The translations under genes were made by a program, and so were the position numbers. From NCBI GenBank assembly GCA_014239685.1, contig JAAZYK010000002.1:1-39232 (forward strand): a stretch of 39,232 nt of DNA. The letters are read 5' to 3'. The stretch is from Dehalococcoidia bacterium. Its GTDB lineage: Bacteria > Chloroflexota > Dehalococcoidia > Lucifugimonadales > Lucifugimonadaceae. This document shows, one piece after another, positions 24,621 through 35,128 of the stretch. How positions within the stretch are numbered: position 1 is the stretch's first letter; each line of letters opens with the position of its first letter. Under the pieces are notes generated by a model, which saw nothing but the letters and a program-made list of their open reading frames with translations, had not been told where the DNA came from and made no database searches.

Positions 24621-25883
24621 TCAGGCGTCTCCCTCGAACAGGCTGGCCAGCTCCCAGCGCGCTTCGTCGATTATTCGACTGAGCTCCTCGTCGTCTGGCG
24701 CGTCCAGGACATCTGCAAACCTACGGCTGTTAAATACCGAAGCCAGAGCAGCACGCAGCTCCTCACGTTCGTCCCCCTCGTCTCTGGCAGTACCAGCGCG
24801 CCGCAAGATAGCTCCCAGGAAATCGTCTCGGCCGGCCAGCATGTCTATGTCGATTTCCGCCCGCGTCTCGTCCGAGATGCGTTCGATCCAGACGAATGGA
24901 CGCCCCCGTCCGAACGAACGTCGTAGCTCCTCAGCAATTTCGGACAAAGTTTCACCATGGCCGAGTTCTTTATGCAGAGGGCCGCGGCCGGTCATCAGAA
25001 CCCGGACGATGAGATCGCGTCCTCCGGCATCCGAACGTGCGATATCGAGCGCTTCCGAGACGGCGTCTACAAGCTCGCCCAGGTCGAAACGTCCTTCGAT
25101 AGCGACCTCGATCGTCTCCCAGCGAACTACATCGAGGGGCCGGAACGCTAGTTCGACTCTTCCGGTACCGTCCACATCAACGACAAGCGCGCCGCGTTCT
25201 CCCGGCTCGTTCGGGTGACGTCCCTGGGTATTGCCCGGGTAGGCGATAGTCGGTCTGTGTTCACGCAATGTCCGGCGCGTGTGGACATGTCCGAGCGCCC
25301 AGTAGTCGATGGGAATGCTCGCTAGATCGTCGACCGTGCACGGCGCGTAGTCGTCATGCGCCGGATCACCTCCAACGTTGCAGTGGAGTAGGCCGATGCT
25401 GAACACATCGTCGGGAGGCGGAGCGGCAAAAGTTATGGCGATGTTCTCCCGGACCTCCCGATGCGGGTAGCTCGCGCCTTGGATACGCGCGATTACTTGA
25501 TCGTTGGATCTGACATCCGCCCACTCCGGCTCGGCGCCGAAGGTGTGGACCAGCGCGGGCAAGCGGATCGATCCAGACCATCCTTCAAGGGGGTCGTGGT
25601 TGCCATGAACGACGAAGGTCGGGATTCCGTGATCCGAAAGGCGCGTCAACCCTTCCCGGAACCTGAGCTGGGCGCGGACGCCGCGATCTGCTCCGTCGTA
25701 CACATCCCCGGCGATGACGAGGAAGTCCGCATGTTCGTTAATGCACAGGTCGATCAGGTTTTGATACGCCTCGAAGGTAGCTTCGTGGAGCCGTTTCGCT
25801 ATGGCGTCATCCGTCTTCAGCAGCCCCTTAAATGGGCTGTCGATGTGGAGGTCAGCTGCGTGTACAAAGCGGAAGGGTTGCAT
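24621..25883 (-). CDS. yhaO: YhaO-type DNA repair metallophosphoesterase (SbcD-like)
   Basis: This 420-residue calcineurin-like nuclease of the Mre11/SbcD/YhaO group has motifs in order: ADLHIDSPF (9-17), IAGDVYDGADRG, VHGNHDPLEGW, LLHCNVGG and ALGHVHTRR, together forming the dimetal site. A C-terminal part of about 190 residues (EALDIARSDAGG onwards) is the regulatory or partner-binding region. Translation of the downstream ATPase gene starts one base after its stop, which strongly suggests a stoichiometric complex. The ATG at 25883 has a poor ribosome site. Upstream is the groEL terminator, so it starts its own transcript. Nuclease activity is inferred from the family. Confidence 0.87.
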   Translation of the reverse strand: MQPFRFVHAADLHIDSPFKGLLKTDDAIAKRLHEATFEAYQNLIDLCINEHADFLVIAGDVYDGADRGVRAQLRFREGLTRLSDHGIPTFVVHGNHDPLEGWSGSIRLPALVHTFGAEPEWADVRSNDQVIARIQGASYPHREVRENIAITFAAPPPDDVFSIGLLHCNVGGDPAHDDYAPCTVDDLASIPIDYWALGHVHTRRTLREHRPTIAYPGNTQGRHPNEPGERGALVVDVDGTGRVELAFRPLDVVRWETIEVAIEGRFDLGELVDAVSEALDIARSDAGGRDLIVRVLMTGRGPLHKELGHGETLSEIAEELRRSFGRGRPFVWIERISDETRAEIDIDMLAGRDDFLGAILRRAGTARDEGDEREELRAALASVFNSRRFADVLDAPDDEELSRIIDEARWELASLFEGDA

Positions 25884-25999
25884 GAGCGCCAGTTACCCGT
25901 GGGAACCTAAGATTTAATCTGGCGATTGTAGCAACGGGCCGGGGGAGTTCAGGGGGCTCGTGTCATCGGAACTAAGATACTTGCTGAATTTTCACGCGA

Positions 26000-26033
26000 A
26001 AAAGGGGTCAGGCCCGAAGGCCCGACCCCTTTT
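26000..26033 (-). terminator. Rho-independent terminator downstream of groEL
   Basis: AAAAGGGGTC at 26000-26009 and GACCCCTTTT at 26024-26033 form a 10-bp stem. After one mismatch, a GGCC/GGCC inner stem closes on a CGAA loop. A-rich on the left and T-rich on the right, it can act in both directions; for the leftward groEL transcript the T-run is the complement of 25999-26003. Confidence 0.85.
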
Positions 26034-26072
26034 CTCTGAAGCGTGTAGCGCTCCCGGTTCGTGTTGGGAAGA

Positions 26073-27734
<1,662 letters not shown>

Positions 27735-27764
27735 CTAATAACCCGCCCTATGAAGGGCAAGGGC

Positions 27765-28064
27765 CTAGATGGTGGCGAGGATGTCGCTCTCTCGAACCAC
27801 CAGGTACTCGGTCCCGGCCTCGGTGTACTCGGTTCCCGCGTACTTGGAATAGATAACGTTGTCACCAACCTTGATAGTCAGGGCGATGGTCTTGCCATCT
27901 TCGCTAACTCGTCCGGGGCCGGTGGCAACTACTTTGCCGGTCTGGGGCTTCTCTTTTGCGGTGTCCGGAATGTAAATTCCACCCGCGGTTTGTGAGACCT
28001 CGTCGTCGCTCGGCTCGATCACGATACGATCAGCCAGCGGCTTGATTTTGACCTTTGCAGCCAC
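27765..28064 (-). CDS. groES: 10 kDa co-chaperonin GroES
   Basis: This is the lid of the GroEL chamber. The 99 residues include [13 protein letters not shown] at the N-terminus, a mobile loop with [33 protein letters not shown] and the closing [11 protein letters not shown]. The start is GTG at 28064, with AGGAGG nine bases upstream, which settles it over other starts. The operon groES-groEL is preceded by a CIRCE operator (28206-28232) and a near-consensus promoter, so HrcA-type heat-shock repression is expected. The leader from the promoter is about 170 nt. Confidence 0.97.
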   Translation of the reverse strand: MAAKVKIKPLADRIVIEPSDDEVSQTAGGIYIPDTAKEKPQTGKVVATGPGRVSEDGKTIALTIKVGDNVIYSKYAGTEYTEAGTEYLVVRESDILATI

Positions 28065-28205
28065 TCTTAGTTTCCTCCTGATTCCTTTGAGTCTTTCTGT
28101 TGGCGAAGACTTGGTCGCAGGACGTTCTGAGATAAACCTCGAAACATCCTGAAACGACCCGCGCGAATTCGCTTTTGATTAACCCGTCTGTGTTTCCCAC
28201 CGGAA

Positions 28206-28232
28206 TTGGCACTCAGGTGACCCAAGTGCTAA
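28206..28232 (-). promoter_or_regulatory. CIRCE operator (HrcA-binding inverted repeat)
   Basis: TTGGCACTC-N9-AAGTGCTAA differs from the CIRCE consensus TTAGCACTC-N9-GAGTGCTAA at just two of 18 positions. It lies immediately downstream of the -10 box of the groESL promoter and 142 bases before groES. Binding of an HrcA repressor is known for such sites; hrcA itself is not in the window. Confidence 0.93.
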
Positions 28233-28240
28233 GAGAGTGA

Positions 28241-28269
28241 ATTTTATGAGCGCAGCTACGAAGTGTCAA
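28241..28269 (-). promoter_or_regulatory. groESL promoter
   Basis: On the minus strand TTGACA (complement of 28264-28269) is followed after exactly 17 bases by TAAAAT (complement of 28241-28246). Only one base differs from the sigma-70 consensus. The predicted start point falls at the edge of the CIRCE operator, the classical repressible layout. Confidence 0.9.
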
Positions 28270-28404
28270 CGAATAAGTTGTACTTAGGCTGAACACAGTC
28301 GAAAGAGCACTGGCACACGCCTTTACGGCGCGCGCAGGCAACACTGCCGATTATTTAGACTCACGGGGCTATTTTCGGTTCTCTAATAAGCTAAAAGGCA
28401 GCGC
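28270..28404. other. Non-coding spacer between the groESL promoter and the molybdenum hydroxylase gene
   Basis: Together with the groES leader (28065-28205) this makes a 340-base gene-free stretch. Beyond the promoter and CIRCE, I see a short GGCA/TGCC hairpin near 28337-28348 but no convincing terminator for the upstream hydroxylase gene. Confidence 0.35.
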
Positions 28405-30699
28405 TTAGTCGCCGGCGGCGTCCAGGCTACCGTTTACGGCTTCGCGCATGGCCCAGAACACTCGTTCCGGACTCATGGGTAATTGCGTCATTCTTGTTCC
28501 GACCGCGTCGTGTATGGCGTTGGCGATCGCTCCGGCCGGGGGAACAATCGGTGGCTCACCTACTCCGCGAACGCCGTACGGGCCTTCGTCCGCCGGTGTC
28601 TCAAGAATTACACAATCAATCCGCGGCAGGTCAAGTGCCGTCGGCATTCGGTAGTCGAGCAGGCTGGCGTTCTGGAGCACGCCGGTATCGTCGTACACAT
28701 ACTCTTCGTTCAGCGCCCAGCCGATCCCCTGCACAGCCCCGCCCTGGATCTGTCCCTCCACCGCGTCCGGGTTGACCGCTTTCCCGACGTCCTGAAACGC
28801 AGTGAAACGCGTCAATGTCGGCTTGCCGGTGTCCGGATCTACATCCACGTCTGCGATGTTCAGGGCGTAGCCGTTTGCCGCCCGCATGTTGGGGTCGTTT
28901 GAAGCTGATGCCACGATGTCGTTAGAGCCCGAAGCAGCTTCTTTGGCCGCATCACGGAAGGACATCGAGTTGTCCGGCACGTCACGAGCGGAAAATTCGC
29001 CGTCTGAGAATTCAACGAACTCATGGGTAACACCGAGTTTTGATGCGATGCGCTCTTTGATCTGGGCCACGATATTCTGAGATGCATCGTATATGGCAGA
29101 GGCCATGGATCGCGTGACGCGGCTTCCTCCGGCGGTTCCGGAGTACGGAATGCTGCTGGTGTCGCCGGTGGTTATTTTGACCTCAGACGGATCCAGCCCC
29201 AGTGTCTCCGCCGCAAGCTGTACGAAACCGGTACGGGTGGACGAAAGGTCCATCGTTCCCACGATCAGGGAGACTGTGCCGTCCTGATTGACGATCATCC
29301 GGCAACTCGAAACGCCGATGCCGTTTGGCCACCACCCGATTCCGACGCCCCGCCCGGAATTTTTGCCCTTGAGTGGCGCTGTGTAGTGCGGATGGGCCTT
29401 GGCCGCCAACAGCATCTCCTCGATACCTATGGCCGTGAACTCCATGTCGTTCATATTCTGGTCGCCGGTTTTGCTGATATTGGCGAGTCGGAAATCGATC
29501 GGATCCAACCCGAGCTTATGCGCCATCTCATCGACCGCGGATTCGGCGGCGTAGGACGCAACCGTTGCGCCCGGCGCACGGTACGCGGCGACCCGTGGCG
29601 TGTTTGTGACTACATCGTAGCCGTCGATGCGGGCCGCTTCCGGTTGGTAAGGGGCGAATGAACAGAGACATCCGATCGCCACAGGCGCACCCGGAAAAGC
29701 TCCCGCTCCGTAAACGAATCGGGCCTGTACGGCCTTCATCTTGCCGTCGTTCGTTGCACCAATTTTTATGGTGACCGTTGCGGCTGCGCCGGGGCCTGTG
29801 GCCGTAAGTACCTCGGTCCTGCTCAGGACGATCTGGACCGGTTTTCCGGAACCTTTCGATAGCAAGATGCAAAGCGGCGAGATGCGGGTCTGTGCTTTCG
29901 CTCCAAACGCGCCGCCAACCTCGGTTCCTCTGACGAGGATGTTGCCCGGCTCCAACTCGAGGATGTTGGACAGCTGGGTACGGTGGTCGAAGATGCCTTG
30001 GGTGTTCGCCCAGACCTCTATCGTGCCGTCGCTGTGGTACCAGGCGGTCTCTGCCTCGGGCTCGATGTAGCCCTGGTGGACGATAGATGTCTTGTAGGTT
30101 TGCTCCACTATGTGGTCTGAGGCGGCGAATCCTGCCTCAACGTCGCCTCTTCCCAGTTCCACGTGGAGGGCGACGTTGCTTGGGGCGTCCGCTTCTCCGC
30201 CGATCGACTTGGTGAGCATGTCGTTGTGCAATAAAGGTGCGCTAGGCGCCATCGCTTCTACCGGATCTTGGACTGAAGCTAGAACTTCATATTCGACCTT
30301 AATCAGGTTGGTGGCCTCTTCGGCAATGTCGGCCGTTCGTGCGGCGACCGCCGCCACCGGGTGACCCTGGAACAGTACCTTGCCTCGGGCGATCACCAGT
30401 TCGGACAGGTAACGAAGTGAGATGTCCACCTCGCCAGTGCCAGCAGAACCGCCGGCCTCGATCGTAGGGAAGTCGGCCCCCGTGACCACGGCTTCAACAC
30501 CAGGGAGGGCCTCTGCAGCCGAGATGTCTATAAATTTGATGTTGGCGTGCGCGTGAGGACTGCGAAGAATCTTCGCTTGCAACAGTCCAGGAAGGTCAAT
30601 ATCCGCTCCGAACTCGGCGCTACCGGTGACCTTGGGAAGGGCGTCGACCTTTGCCAGTCTCTCGCCTGATAGGTTGATCTGTTCTGCGGTCCCGACCAT
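28405..30699 (-). CDS. Xanthine dehydrogenase-family molybdopterin-binding (large) subunit
   Basis: This is a 764-residue molybdenum hydroxylase large subunit. The aldehyde oxidase/xanthine dehydrogenase a/b-hammerhead domain runs from about residue 14 (RLAKVDALPKVTGSAEF), followed by the molybdopterin-binding domains. Landmarks are GTEVGGAFGAK near 265, AYRAPGATVASYAAE near 380, AGGSRVTRS near 530, GGAVQGIGWALNEE, and GVGEPPIVPPAGAIANA near the C-terminus, holding the catalytic Glu. These enzymes hydroxylate aldehydes, purines or N-heterocycles and normally also need 2Fe-2S and FAD subunits. Neither is adjacent here. GAGG about 7 bases before the ATG supports the start. The substrate is unknown. 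Confidence 0.88.
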   Translation of the reverse strand: MVGTAEQINLSGERLAKVDALPKVTGSAEFGADIDLPGLLQAKILRSPHAHANIKFIDISAAEALPGVEAVVTGADFPTIEAGGSAGTGEVDISLRYLSELVIARGKVLFQGHPVAAVAARTADIAEEATNLIKVEYEVLASVQDPVEAMAPSAPLLHNDMLTKSIGGEADAPSNVALHVELGRGDVEAGFAASDHIVEQTYKTSIVHQGYIEPEAETAWYHSDGTIEVWANTQGIFDHRTQLSNILELEPGNILVRGTEVGGAFGAKAQTRISPLCILLSKGSGKPVQIVLSRTEVLTATGPGAAATVTIKIGATNDGKMKAVQARFVYGAGAFPGAPVAIGCLCSFAPYQPEAARIDGYDVVTNTPRVAAYRAPGATVASYAAESAVDEMAHKLGLDPIDFRLANISKTGDQNMNDMEFTAIGIEEMLLAAKAHPHYTAPLKGKNSGRGVGIGWWPNGIGVSSCRMIVNQDGTVSLIVGTMDLSSTRTGFVQLAAETLGLDPSEVKITTGDTSSIPYSGTAGGSRVTRSMASAIYDASQNIVAQIKERIASKLGVTHEFVEFSDGEFSARDVPDNSMSFRDAAKEAASGSNDIVASASNDPNMRAANGYALNIADVDVDPDTGKPTLTRFTAFQDVGKAVNPDAVEGQIQGGAVQGIGWALNEEYVYDDTGVLQNASLLDYRMPTALDLPRIDCVILETPADEGPYGVRGVGEPPIVPPAGAIANAIHDAVGTRMTQLPMSPERVFWAMREAVNGSLDAAGD

Positions 30700-31052
30700 G
30701 TATCGACCTCGAAGTGTGTATTTTGCGTGTGCTTTTCTTGCCTGACGCTCCGACTACGCCAGCCAGTTGATGTGCGATGGTAGCAGAGGGCTTGTATGTG
30801 ATGTCTGAAGATTGAATAAACACAAGCGTTTGATACCAACTAGGGACTGTCATCCAGAGTTGCGCTGCATAGTAGCTGTCGGTATTGAGGGGCATGACGA
30901 TTATCTACGCACTCGCGTTATGGCGCGAAAGGCGACACGATTCGTCAAAATGAGAATTACAGGTCAGCTCGATTGCTATTCTGTGATTCTGGATGAGACC
31001 GGGCCGATCAATGCACTCGACAGACAGTACCGGTGCTGTGAGCGGTTTTCAC
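30700..31052. other. Intergenic region upstream of the molybdenum hydroxylase gene
   Basis: These 353 bases lie between two leftward genes. A weak leftward pair TTGGTA-N17-TTCAAT can be read in the complement around 30787-30826. I see no RNA gene or convincing coding frame on either strand. Confidence 0.3.
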
Positions 31053-32129
31053 TTACAGCGTTTCCAACTTCTTGCTGGCTATCGCTGCCGTCTCCAGTCC
31101 GGGCGGTGTGCCTGCCGAGCGTCCTAGGTTGATTGCCTCTTGGAGTGAGTCTCTGGCTGCGGGGGTGATTCCGGCTGCAACTTCGAGTTCAGATCGGCTA
31201 ATGGCGGCTTGTGCGGCTAGGACAATGCCATTGGCGGTCCGGGATCGTTTGCCAAACTCTATGGCCTCGTCTAGCGAGGCAGCGGCTTCTGTGGGGCGAT
31301 CTTTATCGAGTAGAAGAACGCCTAGGTTGTATGAACAGACGGCGGCGATGATTAGAGAGTCTGGAGATCCGGATTCCTTGCCAAGCGTAACGGCGTCTCT
31401 ATAGGCAGCTTCCAGTTTGGGATCGGACAGATTCGCCAGACTCGTCGCAAGTCCATATGCCGCAACAGCGGCGCGCTCAAGTGCTCGTGGTGAACCGGAA
31501 GCCGTGCCGAATGCCATGGCTTCACGCCATGCGTCTGCTGCCTCTGCTGGGCGATCGGATTGCACTAAGTGAACGCCGAGGGCCTGCGCTGCCCGCGCCG
31601 CCGTTTCCAGCCCCCTATCTCCAGCGGCGCGCCCGAAATCCACGGCGTTTCTCCAAGCGGCTTCTGCCTGTTCAGGGACGCGGACCTCCAGCAACAATGC
31701 CGCAAGGTTATGAGATGCGCGGGCCGCCCAGACGGAGCCTCTTTCGGTTTTGGAAGATCTACCCAATTCGATGGATTGTCGCCACGATTTGTCCGATTCA
31801 GCGTTTCGTCCACTATCCGCATGGAGAACGCCGAGGTTGTGTGCTGCCCTGGCTGCCCATGCCATTCCATCGCCGGGCCCCGACTTTTCTCCCAGTGCTA
31901 TGGCGTCACGACAGGCCGATGCGGCTTCACCAAATCGACCCGTATAGCGAAGTACCACCCCCAAGCCGGACGCCGCCGCCGCGGCCCATGCGAGCGCTTC
32001 TGGATCTTCAACTATGCGGCCCAGTTCGACCGCTTGGCGAAAAGCTTTTTCCGCCCCTGAGTCACTGCCACGGTGTCGGAGGGCTTCCGCGCGCTCGTAC
32101 TCTTTGCGAACGGCTTCGGCATCGGTCAT
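31053..32129 (-). CDS. TPR-like repeat protein with eight repeats of about 43 residues
   Basis: This 358-residue, Ala-rich, all-helical protein is built almost wholly of repeats. Eight units can be marked by their conserved end [FWCYL]-R/D-x-[AS]-[IVM]-x-x-G: FRQAVELG, CRDAIALG, WRQSIELG, WRNAVDFG, WREAMAFG, YRDAVTLG, LDEAIEFG and LQEAINLG. The spacing is 43 residues between the first repeats, longer than the 34 of classical TPR, because a loop separates the two helices. There is no signal peptide, so a cytoplasmic scaffold or protein-binding role is likely; partners are unknown. The ATG at 32129 has only a weak ribosome site. Neighbours give no functional hint. Confidence 0.8.
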   Translation of the reverse strand: MTDAEAVRKEYERAEALRHRGSDSGAEKAFRQAVELGRIVEDPEALAWAAAAASGLGVVLRYTGRFGEAASACRDAIALGEKSGPGDGMAWAARAAHNLGVLHADSGRNAESDKSWRQSIELGRSSKTERGSVWAARASHNLAALLLEVRVPEQAEAAWRNAVDFGRAAGDRGLETAARAAQALGVHLVQSDRPAEAADAWREAMAFGTASGSPRALERAAVAAYGLATSLANLSDPKLEAAYRDAVTLGKESGSPDSLIIAAVCSYNLGVLLLDKDRPTEAAASLDEAIEFGKRSRTANGIVLAAQAAISRSELEVAAGITPAARDSLQEAINLGRSAGTPPGLETAAIASKKLETL

Positions 32130-32396
32130 CTAGTTGGCACCTGATTGAGGTGTACGTGAGGCGCGTTCATTAAGTCCAGATCCATCCCGTCATGAAGTTC
32201 CACCGGTAAGCAATCACTTCAGTGGCCACGTAATTATAAAGACGATGTTTTGCTGACAAAAGTTCCCGCCAGACGGCTCGCGCCACGTGCAAGATGGGAA
32301 AGCGGAGTTACAATCCGGCAACGCCCAAGAGAATGCGCGGCCTAAACCGCGGGCGTCATATATCGACCACTCGAAATTACGGAGACCACTGAACGT

Positions 32397-33389
32397 ATGA
32401 AGTACCGACGTCTAGGCAGTTCCGGGCTGCTCGTGTCCACCATCGGCCTCGGGACCAACAACTTTGGCGAGATGCTCGGCCGGATGGACTACGAGTCCGC
32501 CAAGTCGGCGTTGGACGCCTGCCGCGACAATGGCATCAATTTCATTGACACTGCCGATTCGTACTCGGGTGGTATATCTGAAGATTTCATCGGGAGGGCC
32601 GTGAAGGACTATCGGCAGGAAGTCATCATCGGTACGAAGGCCGGGATGCCATGGGCGGGCAAAACAAACCGGGAAGGTTTGTCCGCGGCCCATCTGAAGT
32701 ACTCGGTGGATCAGAGTCTCATTAATCTTCAGACCGACTACATCGACCTGTACCAGATGCACATAGTCGACCCGCTCACACCCATTGAGGAGACCCTTAG
32801 AGCCCTCGACGATCTCGTTCACCAAGGCAAGGTGCGCTACATCGGCTGCTCAAACTTCATGGCATGGGAGATGGTGGAAGCCATCCACGTGTCGCGCCGT
32901 TACGGCTGGCCGGAGTTTGTCAGTAACCAGCCTGAGTATTCGATGCTGAAGCGTGACGCCGAGACTGAATTGATTCACTCAAGCGCTAAGTACTCGACGG
33001 GCATCCTGCCCTACTTCCCGCTCGCCTCCGGATTCCTCACCGGTAAGTACAAGCGAGGTGCGGACCTCCCGGAGGGTACCCGTCTTGCTTCGACGCAGCG
33101 GATGGCGGATGCACAGCTCACAGAAGCCAACTTTGACGTGTTGGAGTCTTTGGAATCCTTCGCCGGGGAGCACGGCCACACAATGGTGGAGCTGGCGTTC
33201 GCGTGGTTGCTTGGCCACCCGGAAGTTTCTTCCGTGATTGCGGGAGCGACTCGTATCGAGCAGATTGAACAGAACGCTGCTGCGAGCGAGTGGGAGCTTA
33301 CGGCCGAGGAGATGACGGAGCTGGATGCGATCCTGCCTGGTACGCCCGGACCTGGAGTTGGCAACCTCCCACGAAGGCGTGGAATTTAA
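32397..33389 (+). CDS. Aldo/keto reductase
   Basis: This 330-residue TIM-barrel NADPH-dependent oxidoreductase has the catalytic tetrad Asp51 (FIDTADSY), Tyr56, Lys81 (IGTKAG) and His122 (YQMHIVD). SNQPEYSMLKRDAE and the LASGFLTGKYKRG segment mark the YajO/Tas-like subgroup. A 2'-phosphate-binding region with AGATRIEQIEQN near 279 suggests NADPH. Substrates of such proteins range over aldehydes and sugars and cannot be read here. The ATG at 32397 has GGAG at 32381-32384, somewhat distant. Glycerol kinase follows 50 bases downstream and may be co-transcribed. Confidence 0.9.
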   Translation: MKYRRLGSSGLLVSTIGLGTNNFGEMLGRMDYESAKSALDACRDNGINFIDTADSYSGGISEDFIGRAVKDYRQEVIIGTKAGMPWAGKTNREGLSAAHLKYSVDQSLINLQTDYIDLYQMHIVDPLTPIEETLRALDDLVHQGKVRYIGCSNFMAWEMVEAIHVSRRYGWPEFVSNQPEYSMLKRDAETELIHSSAKYSTGILPYFPLASGFLTGKYKRGADLPEGTRLASTQRMADAQLTEANFDVLESLESFAGEHGHTMVELAFAWLLGHPEVSSVIAGATRIEQIEQNAAASEWELTAEEMTELDAILPGTPGPGVGNLPRRRGI

Positions 33390-33439
33390 CCTCGCAGATC
33401 AGATGGCTTAGTCGCTCTTTAGCAAATTAGGAGTAACAG

Positions 33440-34936
33440 GTGCCTGAAGGTCGACACATTCTTGCGATCGATCAGGGTACGACCAGCACGCGTGCCATCG
33501 TATTTAACGACGAGGCACGCCCGGTAGGTTCTGCCCAGGTTGAACTTGAGCAGCACTTCCCGCAACCGGGCTGGGTGGAGCATGACGCGTCGAAGATATA
33601 CAGGGACGCAGTAAGCGTTGCGCGGCGCGCGGTTGAAAAATCAGGCCTTGGTTTGAACGAGATAGCGGCGATCGGTATCACCAACCAGCGCGAAACGATC
33701 GTGGTGTGGGATCGATATACCGGCGAACCTGTATCGAACGCGATCGTATGGCAATGTCGACGTACGGCCGATGACTGCGCTGAACTTGTTCATGCCGGGC
33801 ACGCGGCCGACATACGTGGTCGCACGGGCCTCGTTGTGGATCCGTACTTCTCTGCCACAAAACTTCGATGGCTGCTCGATCGAATCCCGAATGGTCAGCG
33901 TAGGGCGGAGGATGGAAAGCTTTGTTTCGGGACGGTCGATTCCTGGTTGATGTATCGGCTCAGCGGCAGGCAGAGCCACGTCACGGACGTTAGCAACGCA
34001 TCCCGCACAATGCTACTGAATATCCATGACCTCGATTGGGATCCGGCCATGTTGGCATTGTTCAACGTGCCGAGGGCGATTCTCCCGGAGGTGCGGCCCT
34101 CTGCCGGAGATTTCGCGATCACTGATGGCTCTGAGTTTGGTGGGGAGATCCCGGTTACAGGTGTTGCCGGGGATCAGCATGCGGCGCTTTTCGGGCAGGC
34201 TTGCTTCAAGAGCGGGATGACAAAGTGTACGTATGGGACGGGCGCTTTTGTACTGACGAATGCCGGGGGTAGGGTGCCATCTCCGGAATCTGGAATACTG
34301 GCAACGGTTGGCTGGCAGGTTGGCTCCAAACGGACGTATGCAAGTGAGGGTGGCGTTTTCGTTACGGGAGCGGCCGTGCAGTGGTTACGGGACGGGCTAG
34401 GGATAATCGGTTCGGCATCTGACACGGACGACATGGCAGAGATGCTGGGCGATAACGACGGCGTGTATATGGTCCCTGCATTTGTCGGCTTAGGTGCGCC
34501 CAGATGGGATCCGGGTGCGCGGGGAACGATAACTGGGTTGACCCGAGGTTCGTCCGCTGAGCACTTGGCGCGTGCGGCGCTGGAGTCGACGGCCTATCAA
34601 GTGAGGGACGTAATACACGCGATGTCTCCGTCTGGCCGGACTTCTTCTACTCCGATCCGCGCGGATGGCGGACAGACGGCGAGTCGATTTTTGATGCAAT
34701 TCCAGGCAGACATCCTGGATAGGCCAGTAGAGGTATCCGAGATCGCTGAAACCACGGCTATCGGGGCGGCGTTCCTGGCGGGACGTGGAATCGGACTATG
34801 GCGCAGCGACGGTGAGCTCACGCGCCTGCTACGAACTGGAGCGCGTTACGATCCGGCCATGGCGGAGGGGCAGCGGGCGCGCCTTATAGCGGGCTGGTAT
34901 GACGCTTTGGAGCGCACGGCCAGCGTCATCGGGTAA
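33440..34936 (+). CDS. glpK: Glycerol kinase
   Basis: This enzyme phosphorylates glycerol to glycerol-3-phosphate, trapping it in the cytoplasm. The 498 residues match GlpK (about 500) of the FGGY family. Markers are AIDQGTTSTRAIVF (ATP-binding loop 1), ITNQRETIVVWD with the glycerol-contact Arg-Glu, NAIVWQCRRT, WLMYRLSG, GVAGDQHAALFGQ with the catalytic Asp, CTYGTGAFVLTN, and DGGQTASRFLMQFQAD near the C-terminus. The start is GTG at 33440 with AGGAG at 33429-33433. No glpF or glpD lies in the window. It follows an aldo/keto reductase gene, which could supply or remove glyceraldehyde-type compounds; that link is inference. Confidence 0.95.
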   Translation: MPEGRHILAIDQGTTSTRAIVFNDEARPVGSAQVELEQHFPQPGWVEHDASKIYRDAVSVARRAVEKSGLGLNEIAAIGITNQRETIVVWDRYTGEPVSNAIVWQCRRTADDCAELVHAGHAADIRGRTGLVVDPYFSATKLRWLLDRIPNGQRRAEDGKLCFGTVDSWLMYRLSGRQSHVTDVSNASRTMLLNIHDLDWDPAMLALFNVPRAILPEVRPSAGDFAITDGSEFGGEIPVTGVAGDQHAALFGQACFKSGMTKCTYGTGAFVLTNAGGRVPSPESGILATVGWQVGSKRTYASEGGVFVTGAAVQWLRDGLGIIGSASDTDDMAEMLGDNDGVYMVPAFVGLGAPRWDPGARGTITGLTRGSSAEHLARAALESTAYQVRDVIHAMSPSGRTSSTPIRADGGQTASRFLMQFQADILDRPVEVSEIAETTAIGAAFLAGRGIGLWRSDGELTRLLRTGARYDPAMAEGQRARLIAGWYDALERTASVIG

Positions 34937-34984
34937 CGACTCTTAACAGACAGCACGGTGTCAGGAACGGATCAGGCGACCGCA

Positions 34985-35128
34985 ATGTACTCGACGGATT
35001 TTTCTTTGACATCGATTCCAGCAGTGAACTGTTCAGGTACCAGGGGACATACGCTTGAATTCAAGGCTGATACCGGGGCAGTGGTAGAAGATGTCAATGC
35101 ACTGATTAAAACCTACTCGCGGGGTTAA
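34985..35128 (+). CDS. Possible small ORF, unknown
   Basis: This 47-codon frame runs from ATG to TAA. The product is polar, begins MYSTDFSLTSIPAVN and ends DVNALIKTYSRG, with one Cys. It has no recognised domain and no strong ribosome site (only an AGG about 11 bases upstream). It may be a real small protein, a fragment of a lost gene, or chance. Confidence 0.22.
   Translation: MYSTDFSLTSIPAVNCSGTRGHTLEFKADTGAVVEDVNALIKTYSRG

Noticed and set aside
31457-32173. Long plus-strand frame over the TPR gene (238 codons)
   Set aside because: Very rich in Arg and Pro and lacking any domain; its length results from the GC-rich repeats on the opposite strand.
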